NCBI GenBank assembly: GCA_946998115.1
Contig: CAMPYB010000017.1
Span: forward strand, 1-25,278
Direction: 5' to 3'
Length of the DNA: 25,278 bases
Origin: an uncultured Actinomyces sp.
GTDB taxonomy: Bacteria; Actinomycetota; Actinomycetes; Actinomycetales; Actinomycetaceae
A program made the translations under genes and the position numbers. The notes under the pieces were generated by a model that saw only the letters and a program-made list of their open reading frames with translations, had not been told where the DNA came from and did not search any database. Below are positions 7,719 to 17,500 of the stretch, in pieces (position 1 is the stretch's first letter; each line of letters starts with the position of its first letter).

Positions 7719-9098
7719 ATGGAAAATAATAAGTCGAAGAAAAAACGCCCATTACAAAATGGTATCATCAGACAATCTAAAAACGATTTAATTAGACCAC
7801 GTTTTTACAAAACTTATTATGTGCCATCTTCTAAACCAAACTACAGATTCCATCATAGTGGTTTTGCATACAAATATTCACCAACAAATTTATTTCGTTC
7901 TCTTATATATAAAATTGGAGATGAAACTGTTGGAGGTATGCTACTAATAATTGCAGCAATAATAGCTCTTATAATAGCCAATTCACCTTACAGCGAAACT
8001 TACAATCAACTAATGCATATGAAAATAGGATTTGAAAATATATATTTAAACCTATCTATTTCGCATTGGGCTAACGACGCTATTTTAACTATATTTTTCT
8101 TCGTTGTAGGACTGGAATTAAAAACTGAATTTGTAACTGGAGCTCTGCGAGATCTGAAAGAAGCAAGCTTACCGATGCTAGCAGCAGTTTTTGGCATGGC
8201 AGGACCTGCAACTTTCTATGTAATCATACAATTGATTCTAAAATCACCTGAAACGTTACATGGCTGGGCAATACCAACTGCTACAGATATAGCTTTTGCT
8301 GTAGCTATACTTGGAATTTTTGGAAAAGGCATGCCACCAACTGCCAGAACTTTCTTACTCACATTAGCTGTAGTAGATGACTTATTAGCAATTATCGTTA
8401 TAGCAGTTTTTTATTCCACAACCTTAAATTTCCTATCTTTAGGCACTTCTCTAGTATTTATAGCTATTTTTGCAATCCTAGTGCATTTGCGTAAAACTAA
8501 GTTTTACATACTAATACCTATAGCTATACTCTCATGGTATTTCATGCATTTGAGCGGAATACACGCAACAATCGCAGGTGTAGCACTTGGACTTGTAGTT
8601 CCTGCTAATTTCGATAAAGAAGGAAAACAGCTCACTCACGAGTGGTCGAAAATATTTAACATACTGTCTTCAGGAATTGCTTTACCAGTATTTGCATTTT
8701 GCGCGGCAGGTATAACTCTAGGAAATGAAGGAATTGCCGACGCTTTCAAGGATCCAGTATCAATTGGAATTATGATAGCTCTACCTGTTGGTAAATGTAT
8801 AGGTGTTTGGGGTAGCGTTTATGTTTTAACAAAAACAACTCGTTTGCGTTTAGGAAACGGTATCGACTTGGCTGACATTTTCGCTATATCTTTGCTAACT
8901 GGTATAGGATTCACAGTTGCACTTCTAGTATCAGGACTTGCATTTGACGGTTCATTAGTTCACGTTGATCACGCAAAGCTTGCTGTACTTGTAGGAACAC
9001 TTACTTCTTGCATACTCGGAACGCTAGCCTTACGCATTAGGCTCAGCCAACATAATAGAGGCAAAGTAAAAACGCGAAAATTAGTACGCATGAATTAA
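7719..9098 (+). CDS. nhaA: Na+/H+ antiporter NhaA
   Basis: 459 residues, an inner-membrane electrogenic antiporter that expels Na+ or Li+ in exchange for protons. From residue about 57 the protein follows NhaA. It shows SHWANDAILTIFFFVVGLEL (115-134), PTATDIAFAVAILGIFG with Asp190, and the ion-binding pair Asp220-Asp221 in LAVVDDLLAIIVIA (E. coli Asp163/164). ALPVFAFCAAGI follows, then LPVGKCIGVWG with Lys359 (E. coli Lys300), and finally LLTGIGFTVALLVSGLAF. About 12 helices are evident. The first 55 residues are a strongly basic, Tyr/Asn-rich cytoplasmic extension not seen in E. coli NhaA. No alternative in-frame ATG fits better, although the ribosome site at 7719 is weak. It is probably a single-gene transcript ending at the hairpins downstream. 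Confidence 0.95.
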   Translation: MENNKSKKKRPLQNGIIRQSKNDLIRPRFYKTYYVPSSKPNYRFHHSGFAYKYSPTNLFRSLIYKIGDETVGGMLLIIAAIIALIIANSPYSETYNQLMHMKIGFENIYLNLSISHWANDAILTIFFFVVGLELKTEFVTGALRDLKEASLPMLAAVFGMAGPATFYVIIQLILKSPETLHGWAIPTATDIAFAVAILGIFGKGMPPTARTFLLTLAVVDDLLAIIVIAVFYSTTLNFLSLGTSLVFIAIFAILVHLRKTKFYILIPIAILSWYFMHLSGIHATIAGVALGLVVPANFDKEGKQLTHEWSKIFNILSSGIALPVFAFCAAGITLGNEGIADAFKDPVSIGIMIALPVGKCIGVWGSVYVLTKTTRLRLGNGIDLADIFAISLLTGIGFTVALLVSGLAFDGSLVHVDHAKLAVLVGTLTSCILGTLALRIRLSQHNRGKVKTRKLVRMN

Positions 9099-9150
9099 GT
9101 TCTCAGCTCTGTACAAACACTAGATACACGTACAGATAATTGAGAACTTA
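9096..9150 (+). repeat. Composite two-stem hairpin overlapping the nhaA stop codon
   Basis: The outer arms TAAGTTCTCA (9096-9105) and TGAGAACTTA (9141-9150) pair perfectly over 10 bp. The left arm starts with the nhaA TAA stop. Inside, TCTGTAC (9108-9114) pairs with GTACAGA (9130-9136). No T-run follows, so a classical intrinsic terminator is unlikely. An mRNA-stabilising 3' structure is possible. Confidence 0.55.
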
Positions 9151-9174
9151 TACAATAACATCACATATAGGAAC

Positions 9175-9200
9175 AAGCCTTGTAAAGAAAAGCCTTGTAA
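9175..9200. repeat. Short direct repeat AAGCCTTGTAA x2
   Basis: The 11-mer AAGCCTTGTAA occurs at 9175-9185 and again at 9190-9200, a 15-base period, between the two hairpins downstream of nhaA. Too short to name an element; it could be a slippage duplication. Confidence 0.4.
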
Positions 9201-9263
9201 GAATTCTATAAAATAAAAATAATATTTTCTCTGCACAATTTTTACTAAAAATAGTTTACCTCA

Positions 9264-9294
9264 AATTTATTGGGAGATTTTCTCCCAATAAATT
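9264..9294. terminator. Bidirectional intrinsic terminator between nhaA and the DUF1461 gene
   Basis: A perfect 14-bp stem, AATTTATTGGGAGA / TCTCCCAATAAATT, with a TTT loop. Both flanks are T-rich on the outgoing strand (CTTT on plus; a minus-strand tail ending CTATTTTT). It lies between convergent nhaA (+) and the DUF1461 gene (-), so it can terminate both. Confidence 0.85.
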
Positions 9295-9331
9295 CTTTAA
9301 ATAATTCACACATATGAAAATATTCTTAAAA

Positions 9332-10018
9332 TTATTTTTCAAATTTACATGACAAATGTGAAACGAGAGTTAAAACAATTTGTGCAATTATATTCAAAAA
9401 TATCCATAATCCTAAAATTTCTAAAGCCATAGTTGAAAAAAAATTTTCTGGCAACATTTGTATCATCAAATCTGTCTCAGGATCTAAAATCCATAAATTA
9501 TTACTAAAAAATAAATGATGAAATTGAATAAAAATTTTTGTGAAACCAAAAAATGTATAAAAAATTCCACCTATTATTACCAAAATATAATTACAAAAAA
9601 TAATATTCCTAAATCGCAAACAAAAACTCTTAAAATTACTTGTTTTTATTTGCACTAAAAAAATCCAAACCAATAAAATTGCTAAAATAAATTGAAAAAT
9701 ATACATACTCAAAAATAGATTATAAACATCACGCATATGCAAGATTTCTTTTCTAGAAAAAATACCTACAAGCAAAGACTCACTGCCTGTTATAAGAAAT
9801 TTAATAAGATTCCAAGCAATATTCACTAATTCATCAAAGCGTTTTCCTGTCACATATTCCGTATTATTATTAGAAAACTGTCTACAATAAAAATAAATAT
9901 CAAAAGCTCTACATTCAATTGATATAAATAATGCACTCAAACTAAAAAAAATATACGCAAAAACTGCACATATTTTGTAACTTTTTACCTTAGAAAAGGT
10001 AGTCTTGGATAATCTCAT
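9332..10018 (-). CDS. TIGR01906/DUF1461 family integral membrane protein
   Basis: 228 residues. Hydrophobic segments lie at about 16-34, 104-124, 139-160 and 194-221. Between the last two is the family signature: FIQFHHLFFSNNLWILDPE followed by TDLMIQMLPENFF. This corresponds to the FH-LFF-n-W-ldP-tdlmI-llPe-FF pattern I know from TIGR01906/DUF1461 proteins of actinobacteria and firmicutes. The function of the family is unknown; the conserved loop is predicted to face one side of the membrane. The gene lies 32 bp downstream of ppx/gppA in the same direction, probably the last gene of the eno-side operon, and ends before a strong shared terminator. It is AT-rich even for this genome (many Phe, Ile, Asn). 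Confidence 0.78.
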   Translation of the reverse strand: MRLSKTTFSKVKSYKICAVFAYIFFSLSALFISIECRAFDIYFYCRQFSNNNTEYVTGKRFDELVNIAWNLIKFLITGSESLLVGIFSRKEILHMRDVYNLFLSMYIFQFILAILLVWIFLVQIKTSNFKSFCLRFRNIIFCNYILVIIGGIFYTFFGFTKIFIQFHHLFFSNNLWILDPETDLMIQMLPENFFSTMALEILGLWIFLNIIAQIVLTLVSHLSCKFEK

Positions 10019-10050
10019 AACAAAATTTTCATCAAATACTTATAACAACA

Positions 10051-11040
10051 TTAAATTCCACAAATAGACATTACTATGCCATCTAAAATATCATTTTCAC
10101 TAGTAATAACACCATTAAATTTTAATTTACCTGCACTATATAAACTACTAAAATATTTCAATATTTGGCGAAAAACGAGCGCTCCGCCACAAATCACATC
10201 AGCTCTTTTAGGATGTAAAAAGCCCATACAATCACGTTCAATTTTAGTAGAAAAAATAATTTCATCACAAGAAGCAATAGCCTGTTCAAAAGTCATAAAA
10301 TTACCATGGATACGATGCGGATCATATTTATCTAATTTCAAAAAATTAGCTGTAACACATGTTATAGTACCAGCTACACCAATAAAAGAATCGATTTTAG
10401 AAAAATCAATTTCCTTATCAGCCTTTTCCACAAGTTTATCAATAAAATCACAAGCTGAAGCAACAGAAAAATCATTCACACCGTTTCGTAAAAATTTTTC
10501 ACTAACACGAACACATCCCATATTTAAAGAAATAGACCTTTCAGGTATAGTCTTTCCACTTACGAACTCAGTAGAACCACCACCTAAATCAACAAGTAAA
10601 ACATTAGATCCGTTTCCAGACGCATTATTATAAGAAAAATTAGGAAGCAAATTTTTCAAATTTTCACTTTCCAAAACCTTTTTCGCGCCAATAAATGACA
10701 AATATGCTTCTTGTTCACCAGAAATTATTTCTACATCAACACCTAGTATTTCTTTTACTCCCAGCAAAAACTCTTTTTTATTCTCTGCATCACGAGAAGC
10801 AGAAGTTGCAACAAATCTAATCTTTTCCACGTTATTTTCTTTACATATTGCAGCAAATTCGCGACATGCATCAAAAGTTCTATTTAAAGCTTGATGGCTA
10901 AAACGTCCAGTTTTATCCACATTTTCACCTAAACGCACAATTTTCATTACGCGTATAATATCTTTAACTCCAAATTTTGTGACTTGAGCAACCAATAACC
11001 GTATTGAATTAGTTCCACAATCAATACCTGCAACAATCAT
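10051..11040 (-). CDS. Ppx/GppA-family exopolyphosphatase / pppGpp phosphatase-like protein
   Basis: 329 residues, an ASKHA-fold phosphatase. The first phosphate-binding loop is AGIDCGTNSIRLLVA (4-18). Next come FVATSASRDAENK and the Glu-containing EIISGEQEAYLSFIGAK, then the second loop LLVDLGGGSTEFVSG. Enzymes of this family hydrolyse polyphosphate and/or the stringent nucleotide pppGpp. The length (about 320) matches the short two-domain actinobacterial members such as the one encoded next to DUF501 in mycobacteria, not the 500-residue E. coli Ppx. Which substrate applies cannot be read here. Its ATG overlaps the DUF501 stop codon (ATGA), so translation is coupled. Confidence 0.9.
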   Translation of the reverse strand: MIVAGIDCGTNSIRLLVAQVTKFGVKDIIRVMKIVRLGENVDKTGRFSHQALNRTFDACREFAAICKENNVEKIRFVATSASRDAENKKEFLLGVKEILGVDVEIISGEQEAYLSFIGAKKVLESENLKNLLPNFSYNNASGNGSNVLLVDLGGGSTEFVSGKTIPERSISLNMGCVRVSEKFLRNGVNDFSVASACDFIDKLVEKADKEIDFSKIDSFIGVAGTITCVTANFLKLDKYDPHRIHGNFMTFEQAIASCDEIIFSTKIERDCMGFLHPKRADVICGGALVFRQILKYFSSLYSAGKLKFNGVITSENDILDGIVMSICGI

Positions 11041-11588
11041 TTTTCCTCTTCAATGTTTACTTTATTTACACACATACATTTATTTTCATCCCAAAAACCA
11101 CGTTTTATAAGCTCATCAAGAACCCAATCACCCATTGGATTCACTCCCACGCCAACACTAAAAGTGTGCGCAAGTAACGCGTGCAAACATTTAACGCGAG
11201 TAGGCATTCCTCCTGCTGAAACATTTTTTATTTCATCAACTTCGCCTAAAGCATTCCTTCTGGAAATATAATCTTCATGAGCTTTCAAATATTTTATTTG
11301 CAAATCCTCGTCTTGCTTCAAAATCTCATTCATTTTCTCCATAAATTTTTCAGCCTCAAGCACAGAGCAACCTTTCACCGCCGCCGGATGCGTCAAATAA
11401 AAAACTGTCGGGAATGGGCTTCCATCATCTAACCTCGGCGAAGTCATTACTGTAATTGGTTTCCCACATTTACACCTAGCTGGTATTGCTTTTACTCCTC
11501 TAGGGAATCTATCCAATTGTATTCGCAAAGTTTCCATATCTTTTTCAGTAACAATATTATTTAGACCAGTATTTTCTATATGGTTCAT
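11037..11588 (-). CDS. DUF501 domain-containing protein
   Basis: 183 residues, a conserved actinobacterial protein of unknown function. The family motifs are visible: RFPRGVKAIPARCKCGKPIT with a Cys-x-Cys pair, then SPFPTVFYLTHPAAVKGCS. The C-terminal block runs GGMPTRVKCLHALLAH, then VGVNPMGDWVLDEL. Several conserved Cys/His residues hint at metal binding, an inference only. The invariable neighbours, ftsB/divIC upstream and ppx/gppA overlapping downstream, are shared with mycobacteria and bifidobacteria, and the genes are presumably one operon. The ATG at 11588 has only a weak GAAAG site. A later Met (codon 18) is possible but would trim part of the N-terminus. Confidence 0.9.
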   Translation of the reverse strand: MNHIENTGLNNIVTEKDMETLRIQLDRFPRGVKAIPARCKCGKPITVMTSPRLDDGSPFPTVFYLTHPAAVKGCSVLEAEKFMEKMNEILKQDEDLQIKYLKAHEDYISRRNALGEVDEIKNVSAGGMPTRVKCLHALLAHTFSVGVGVNPMGDWVLDELIKRGFWDENKCMCVNKVNIEEEK

Positions 11589-11643
11589 TTTTTATCTTTC
11601 ATTACTAGATTAATTAAACAGGTTAACAAGCATTCAATTATTA

Positions 11644-12921
11644 TCATCTTTTTGACTTTTCAGGTAAATTATTTTTAGCAGATTTACCAGAAGTCGGTTT
11701 TTTAGATTCAGATTTATTCATTCCGGACTCATTTACATCAGTTTTATCATCTTTCAACTTAGTATGTTTACTTGATTTTTTTATTTTAGAAATATTTTTT
11801 TGATTTTTTTGCTCTTCAATGCTTTTTATAGAATCGTAAAGCAAATTAAACCAAGGCTTACGTGGCGCTTTTTCAATAAAACTAGACTTTGGGCGAACTT
11901 TAGTAACAGTTTGAGGATCTACAACTATATAAGTCGTTTCCCCTTTTTTAACATACCCTAAACGTTGCCTAGCTTGATCAGCAATAATCGACGGATTTGA
12001 TAATTCTTTCAGTTTCTTTTTCAAATGCTGATTATGTTTTCTAGTCTGCTCAATTTGTGTCTGTATTTTTTGCATTTCTCTAGACTGCACAACCCATGCT
12101 TTTATAGTTGGAGCCATAAACACTAAACACACTGCAATAATTAAAAGCACAGATACAAGCAAAAGCATTCTATGCGATGAACCTTTTTGAGTAACTTTTA
12201 TAGAAGTCTTGCGCAATCCTAAAAAAGATCGCTCAGACTGAATCTTTTCAGGCGATGAAGCATTGTTATAAGTCTTACGAACCCTGTGATGGCGTATAAA
12301 ATTTTCATTTTCAGTCAAATTTTCAAAATTTTTTACCTTCGCATTTGGATTATTAATTTTTTTAACACTTTTTATGAATTTATCTTTTTCTATTTTAGGA
12401 GCAACATATAACTGTTCCTTGTTGTCTTCGCTCTCAAAAGGGGCTCTAAAATTAGCTGAATTTTTCTTACTATTAGCTTTTTCAGTAATATTATCAGTTG
12501 AAACACTTTCTGCTTTAGAAGATTTATAAATATTTAAATATTTTTTATTCTTTAATAATTTATTTACATCTATTTTCTTTTGAAACCAATTTTTTCTACT
12601 ATCTTGCATATTAGATGTAGAATCTTGATTATTCTTTTTACTTTCGGAATTTTTATTAAATATTTGTTTTGTGCTTTGATCATTATATTTTTGTAAATCA
12701 TCATTATGTAAATCAGCTTTATTTTTATGCATAAAATTATTTAAAGCACTATTTATTTGCCACTTTTTTGTTTTTTTCTTCTCAGAACTATGCTGACTAG
12801 AAGATTCAGAAACCTCACTATTTTTGTTGTCAGAAAACTTTTTATACACGTACTCATCACGTTTGGAAATTCCAGGATCATCAAAAGAACCTGAATAGTT
12901 ATTAACGTGTGGACGCTTCAT
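11644..12921 (-). CDS. Septum formation initiator protein (FtsB/DivIC family)
   Basis: 425 residues. The functional part is C-central: a single membrane helix at about 252-274 (MLLLVSVLLIIAVCLVFMA), then a coiled coil (about 278-308), then the FtsB/DivIC tail IIADQARQRLGYVKKGETTY. Such proteins are bitopic divisome components that join FtsL and FtsQ at the septum. The 250-residue cytoplasmic N-terminus is Lys/Asn/Ser-rich low-complexity sequence, and the last 55 residues are also Lys/Ser-rich; both are probably disordered. Many FtsB/DivIC proteins are only 100-230 residues. ATG 12921 has GAGGAA at a good distance. It is downstream of eno and upstream of DUF501, the conserved actinobacterial order. 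Confidence 0.87.
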   Translation of the reverse strand: MKRPHVNNYSGSFDDPGISKRDEYVYKKFSDNKNSEVSESSSQHSSEKKKTKKWQINSALNNFMHKNKADLHNDDLQKYNDQSTKQIFNKNSESKKNNQDSTSNMQDSRKNWFQKKIDVNKLLKNKKYLNIYKSSKAESVSTDNITEKANSKKNSANFRAPFESEDNKEQLYVAPKIEKDKFIKSVKKINNPNAKVKNFENLTENENFIRHHRVRKTYNNASSPEKIQSERSFLGLRKTSIKVTQKGSSHRMLLLVSVLLIIAVCLVFMAPTIKAWVVQSREMQKIQTQIEQTRKHNQHLKKKLKELSNPSIIADQARQRLGYVKKGETTYIVVDPQTVTKVRPKSSFIEKAPRKPWFNLLYDSIKSIEEQKNQKNISKIKKSSKHTKLKDDKTDVNESGMNKSESKKPTSGKSAKNNLPEKSKR

Positions 12922-13005
12922 TATAGTAATTCCTCATCACATATAGTCGATCAAACTGTAATTAAAAATTAAATGTATTCACTAGCTTTTAATGTTAAAA
13001 AATTA

Positions 13006-13029
13006 TTAATCGACAAATATATCGATTAA
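13006..13029. repeat. Perfect inverted repeat upstream of ftsB/divIC
   Basis: TTAATCGA (13006-13013) and TCGATTAA (13022-13029) form an 8-bp perfect inverted repeat around an 8-base AT-only-but-one loop. It lies after the eno terminator and about 85 bp before the ftsB/divIC start. There is no T-run, so it is more likely an operator or an RNA hairpin than a terminator. Confidence 0.4.
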
Positions 13030-13065
13030 ATAAAACACTCACATATAAATATAGTTTTAAAAACT

Positions 13066-13091
13066 GTGGTAGTAAATAAAATTACTACCAC
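13066..13091 (-). terminator. Intrinsic terminator of eno
   Basis: On the minus strand GTGGTAGTAA pairs with TTACTACCAC (10 bp, 6-base loop) and is followed by AGTTTTTAAAACT, a T-rich tail. It begins 13 bp past the eno stop codon. It implies that ftsB/divIC, DUF501 and ppx/gppA have a promoter of their own or rely on read-through. Confidence 0.88.
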
Positions 13092-13103
13092 TAATAGTTT
13101 TAT

Positions 13104-14384
13104 TTAAAATTTAAACCGAGGAAAAGCACTATACCCTGCATAATTGCCTGCTTCAGACAATTCTTCTTCTATCCTCAAAAGTTGATTGTATTTACATATT
13201 CTTTCACCACGAGCTGGGGCGCCTGTTTTTATTTGTCCTGAATTTGTAGCAACAGACAAATCCGCAATGAAAGTATCTTCAGTCTCACCACTGCGATGTG
13301 AAGTCATAGTGGAATATCCTGCCAAGTGTGCCTGCTGAACAGCATCCAATGTTTCGCTCAAAGTACCTATCTGATTTACTTTCACTAGCATTGCGTTTGC
13401 GGCACCGATTTTTATTCCTTCTGCTAGACGTCTGCTATTTGTAACAAAGAGATCATCGCCAACAACCTGTACTTTGTCACCTATAGTTTTTGTCAACAAA
13501 CTCCAAGCTTCCCACTCATCTTCTGACAAAGGATCTTCAATAGAAACTAAAGGATAATTAGATATCAATCCATCATAATATTCAACCATCTGATCAGTAT
13601 TTTTTTCATCGCCTTCAAAATAATACTTTCCATTCTTGAAAAACTCAGTAGAAGCAACATCAAGAGCTAGCGCAACTTGAGACCCAGGAGTGTAACCAGC
13701 TTTATCGATAGCTGTCAAAATCAAGTCCAAAGCCTGCTTATTAGAATTCAGATTAGGAGCAAAGCCTCCTTCGTCACCCAAACCTGTGGAAAGATTAGAA
13801 TTTTTAAGCACTGACTTCAAATTATGATAAATTTCACTACCCCAACGTAGAGCTTCTTTAAAACTAGTTGCCCCAATTGGCGCAATCATAAACTCTTGTA
13901 TATCTACATTGGAATCAGCATGAGACCCACCATTTAGAATATTCATCATAGGAACTGGCAATCTATATGCATTAGGTCCACCAATATATCTAAATAAGGA
14001 AAGACCGCTTGAAGCAGCTGACGCATTAGCCACAGCAAGTGAAACACCTAAAATAGCATTAGCGCCAATTTTACTCTTATTTTCAGTACCATCTAATTCG
14101 CGCAAATAACTATCTATTAACCTTTGTTCAGTAGATTCCATTCCTTCAAGTTCAGATGCGAGAATTTCATTTACAGCCTCAACAGCGTTTTGAACACCTT
14201 TGCCTAAATATCTACTCGAATCACCATCACGTTTTTCTACAGCCTCGAAAGCACCAGTAGAAGCACCGGAAGGAACAGCTGAACGCGCAACTGTACCATC
14301 TTCCAAAACTATTTCAACCTCAACAGTAGGATTCCCCCTCGAATCCAATATTTCTCTAGCGCCTATTGCTTCAATACTTGCCAT
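13104..14384 (-). CDS. eno: Enolase (phosphopyruvate hydratase)
   Basis: 426 residues, standard length. It interconverts 2-phosphoglycerate and phosphoenolpyruvate in glycolysis, cytoplasmic and Mg-dependent. Visible: AREILDSRGNPTVEVEI (9-25) and the mobile loop SGASTGAFEAVE (39-50). HADSNVDIQEFMIAP follows with Glu164 (E. coli Glu167/168), then GLGDEGGFAP with the general acid/base Glu205. The enolase signature is LVKVNQIGTLSETLDA, and SHRSGETEDTFIADL comes later. All key residues are intact. ATG 14384 has an AGGGGA ribosome site. Between mfd (upstream, 161 bp gap) and ftsB/divIC, with its own terminator; probably strongly expressed. Confidence 0.98.
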   Translation of the reverse strand: MASIEAIGAREILDSRGNPTVEVEIVLEDGTVARSAVPSGASTGAFEAVEKRDGDSSRYLGKGVQNAVEAVNEILASELEGMESTEQRLIDSYLRELDGTENKSKIGANAILGVSLAVANASAASSGLSLFRYIGGPNAYRLPVPMMNILNGGSHADSNVDIQEFMIAPIGATSFKEALRWGSEIYHNLKSVLKNSNLSTGLGDEGGFAPNLNSNKQALDLILTAIDKAGYTPGSQVALALDVASTEFFKNGKYYFEGDEKNTDQMVEYYDGLISNYPLVSIEDPLSEDEWEAWSLLTKTIGDKVQVVGDDLFVTNSRRLAEGIKIGAANAMLVKVNQIGTLSETLDAVQQAHLAGYSTMTSHRSGETEDTFIADLSVATNSGQIKTGAPARGERICKYNQLLRIEEELSEAGNYAGYSAFPRFKF

Positions 14385-14545
14385 TATTTTCCCCTATTTA
14401 ATCGCCGAAAAACATAGTGTGCAACCATTTTACTATTTTCTTCTGATATATAAAGTATTTGTAAAATATTTCTTTAATTTAAACCATTTCGTAATTTGTT
14501 TAATACAAAAAATCATATCTGAAATATTTCACAACTTAAAATATA

Positions 14546-17500
14546 CTATTTTTGCTCAGGACGATTTTTAGATATACAAACACCGAAATCACGAGCTTTT
14601 CCAACACTAACATTATTTTTACCAGAAATATTCAAAAGTAAATTTAATAATTCTTCAATATAATCAGCAAACTCAAAATCAGTAATTTTACCACATGCGA
14701 AATCTTGTATTTGCTTAATAGGAATTAAAATAGTCCTTATTCCCGTTTTAATAACAGATTTAGGGAATAGCCTTTTTAAGCGCAACATACTTGACTCATC
14801 AAGAATAAGTGGCGCAATCTTTAAATATTTTCCCTGTAAGCCTATATGTTCAAGACCATATTTCAATGCAACAAATTTAACTTTTATTGTAGATAACAAT
14901 CCTGAAATTTCATCACTATCTATAAATCCGAAACGATCTCGAAGCTCCAAAAGTACATCTTGTAATTCTTTAACATTCTTTACATTTGAAAATTTTTCGT
15001 ACATTTCCAAACGATGATTTGCGCTAGGAATATATTTTTCAGGAAGCCTGCTATCGAAAGGAAGCTCTATTTTTATTTCAGCATTTGAAATATACTCACC
15101 TTTTAACGCACTAATCGTTTCACTAAGCATACGCATATAAAGATCAAATCCTACGCCCTCAATATGGCCAGATTGTTGCCCACCCAATAAATTACCAGCA
15201 CCACGTATTTGTAAATCTTTCATAGCTACTTTTATTCCAGACCCTAATTGAGTATTAGTTGCTATAGTTTCCAAACGCTCATGTGCTGTTTGTGTCAAAG
15301 TTTTATTTTCACTATATAAAAAATATGCATAAGCTCTCTCAGATCCTCTACCCACTCTGCCACGTAACTGGTGAAGTTGAGATAATCCAAAATTTTCCGC
15401 TTTATCAATAATCAATGTATTTACATTAGGTATATCAAGACCCGTCTCAACTATAGTAGTACACACTAAAACATCATATTCACGATTCCAAAAATCGATT
15501 ATTATTTTTTCTAAATGATGTTCATTCACTTGTCCGTGAGCTACAGCTACTTTTATTTCAGGCAAAAGACTTTGTATTTTTGACGCCACATTATCAATAT
15601 CTTCCACTCTATTGTGAACATAAAAAACTTGACCGTCACGTAATATTTCTCTTTTTATTGCAGCAACAATTTGCGCATCCTTATATGCTCCAACATATGT
15701 AATTATAGGATAACGATCTTCTGGAGGTGTAGTTAGCATTGACATTTGCCTTATGCCTGTCATAGCCATTTCTAAGGTACGTGGTATAGGTGTAGCTGTC
15801 ATAGATAAAACATCAATATTAGTTTTAAGTTGCTTCAAAGCTTCTTTATGTTCAACACCAAAACGTTGTTCTTCATCAATAACTATTAGCCCTAAATCTT
15901 TAAAAAATATTTGCCCAGTCAACAATTTATGTGTCCCTATAACAACATCAATTTTGCCTTCAGCTAAACCTTGAATTATTTGCTTAGTTTCCTTAGGCGA
16001 AGTAAATCTTGACAAGCAAGCAACTTTTATAGGAAAAGAAAGATATCTACTTTTGAAAGTTTCATAATGTTGACGAGCTAATAGAGTTGTTGGAACAAGT
16101 ATTGCAACTTGTTTCCCGTCTTGAACAGCCTTGAATACTGCTCTTACTGCAACTTCTGTTTTGCCATAACCTACGTCGCCACATAGCAAACGATCCATAG
16201 GCATAGATTTTTCCATGTCATGTTTGATTTCATCTATAACTGTAAGTTGATCGTCAGTTTCAACATATTCAAAAGAATTTTCAAGTTCAGCTTGCCAAGG
16301 AGTGTCCTTAGAAAAAGCATATCCTTTAGCTTTAGATCTTTTTGCATATAATTGCACCAATTCCATTGTTATTTGACGTATGGCTTTGCGTGCTTTTTGT
16401 TTAGTTTTGCTCCAATCACTACCACCCATTTTGTTTACAGTAGGCACTCCACCGACATATTTACTTATTTGATCAAGACTATCTGTTGGAACAAAAAGCT
16501 GATCCGGTTTTCTGCCTCTACCTGACGGCGCATATTCTATTACTATGTACTCTCTATACTTGTCTTTTTGTACCTGTCTAGATGTTAATTCTATGAATTT
16601 TCCTATTCCATGATGATTATGTACAATAAAATCACCTTTTTTCAAAGATATAGGATCTATAGTTTTTTTGCTTTTGCGAATTTTTTGTGTTTTTAATTGA
16701 TTGCGCTCATTTCGTGATATTTTACCAGTGATATCGTTTTGACCTATAAAAATTATTTGCCCAATTTCATACCCATTTTCACTTGGTAAAACTAAAATGT
16801 TTATTAAATTTTTTTTCGGATCTGGTAGTGGATTTGTAGCTATATCGTTTTCATGTAGAATTTTTTCAAGTGTTTTCAACTGTGTTTCACTTTGCACCGC
16901 TATAAATATGTATTTTCCTGCCTTTAACTTTTCATAAAGATCTTTTATTAAATAGTTGTAATTGGAATTATAATTATTGGTAGGTTTTACACATATTTCT
17001 ATGTCTTCTTCCGTGTTTTCCCCTCGGCCTATTTGCCCTATATACCAATATGATGTTTTAGCTTTTTTATCTATTAATTCTTCTATTGTATAAAACGAAG
17101 AATCATTTATTTGTATAGGAGCTTGATCTTCATCTTTTACATGTTCCCAAGAAGCTTGCAAGAATTCATATGCTGTTTGTAAAAGTATCTCTTGATTTTT
17201 CCTCACTCTTTCTATATCTTGAAATATTATTATTGCATCATCATCTATTATTGAAGTTAAAGGTTTTTGTTTTTTACCAAATAATGTTGATAAGGATTCA
17301 AATCCTTGAGAATATATTCCATTTTCTATTTTTTCCAACATTGAGCAAATACTCGGATATTCTTGTTTATATTGGCAAGCGAGTGTCTTTATTTCCTCAT
17401 CAATCAATAATTCTCTGCATGGATGTATAGTTATTGTTTTAACAGATTTTTTTATAGTGCGTTGATTTTCTGCAGAAAAATATTCTAAACTGTCTATTTC

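Noticed and set aside
7505..7729. Plus-strand open frame with PDGIRTHTGSILSRLPL in its translation
   Set aside because: This is the antisense of the tRNA-Leu; such DGIRTH...LPLGYGG peptides are well-known false products of tRNA genes.
10076..10633. Long plus-strand frame of 185 codons opposite ppx/gppA
   Set aside because: Shadow of the real gene, whose catalytic motifs are intact on the minus strand.
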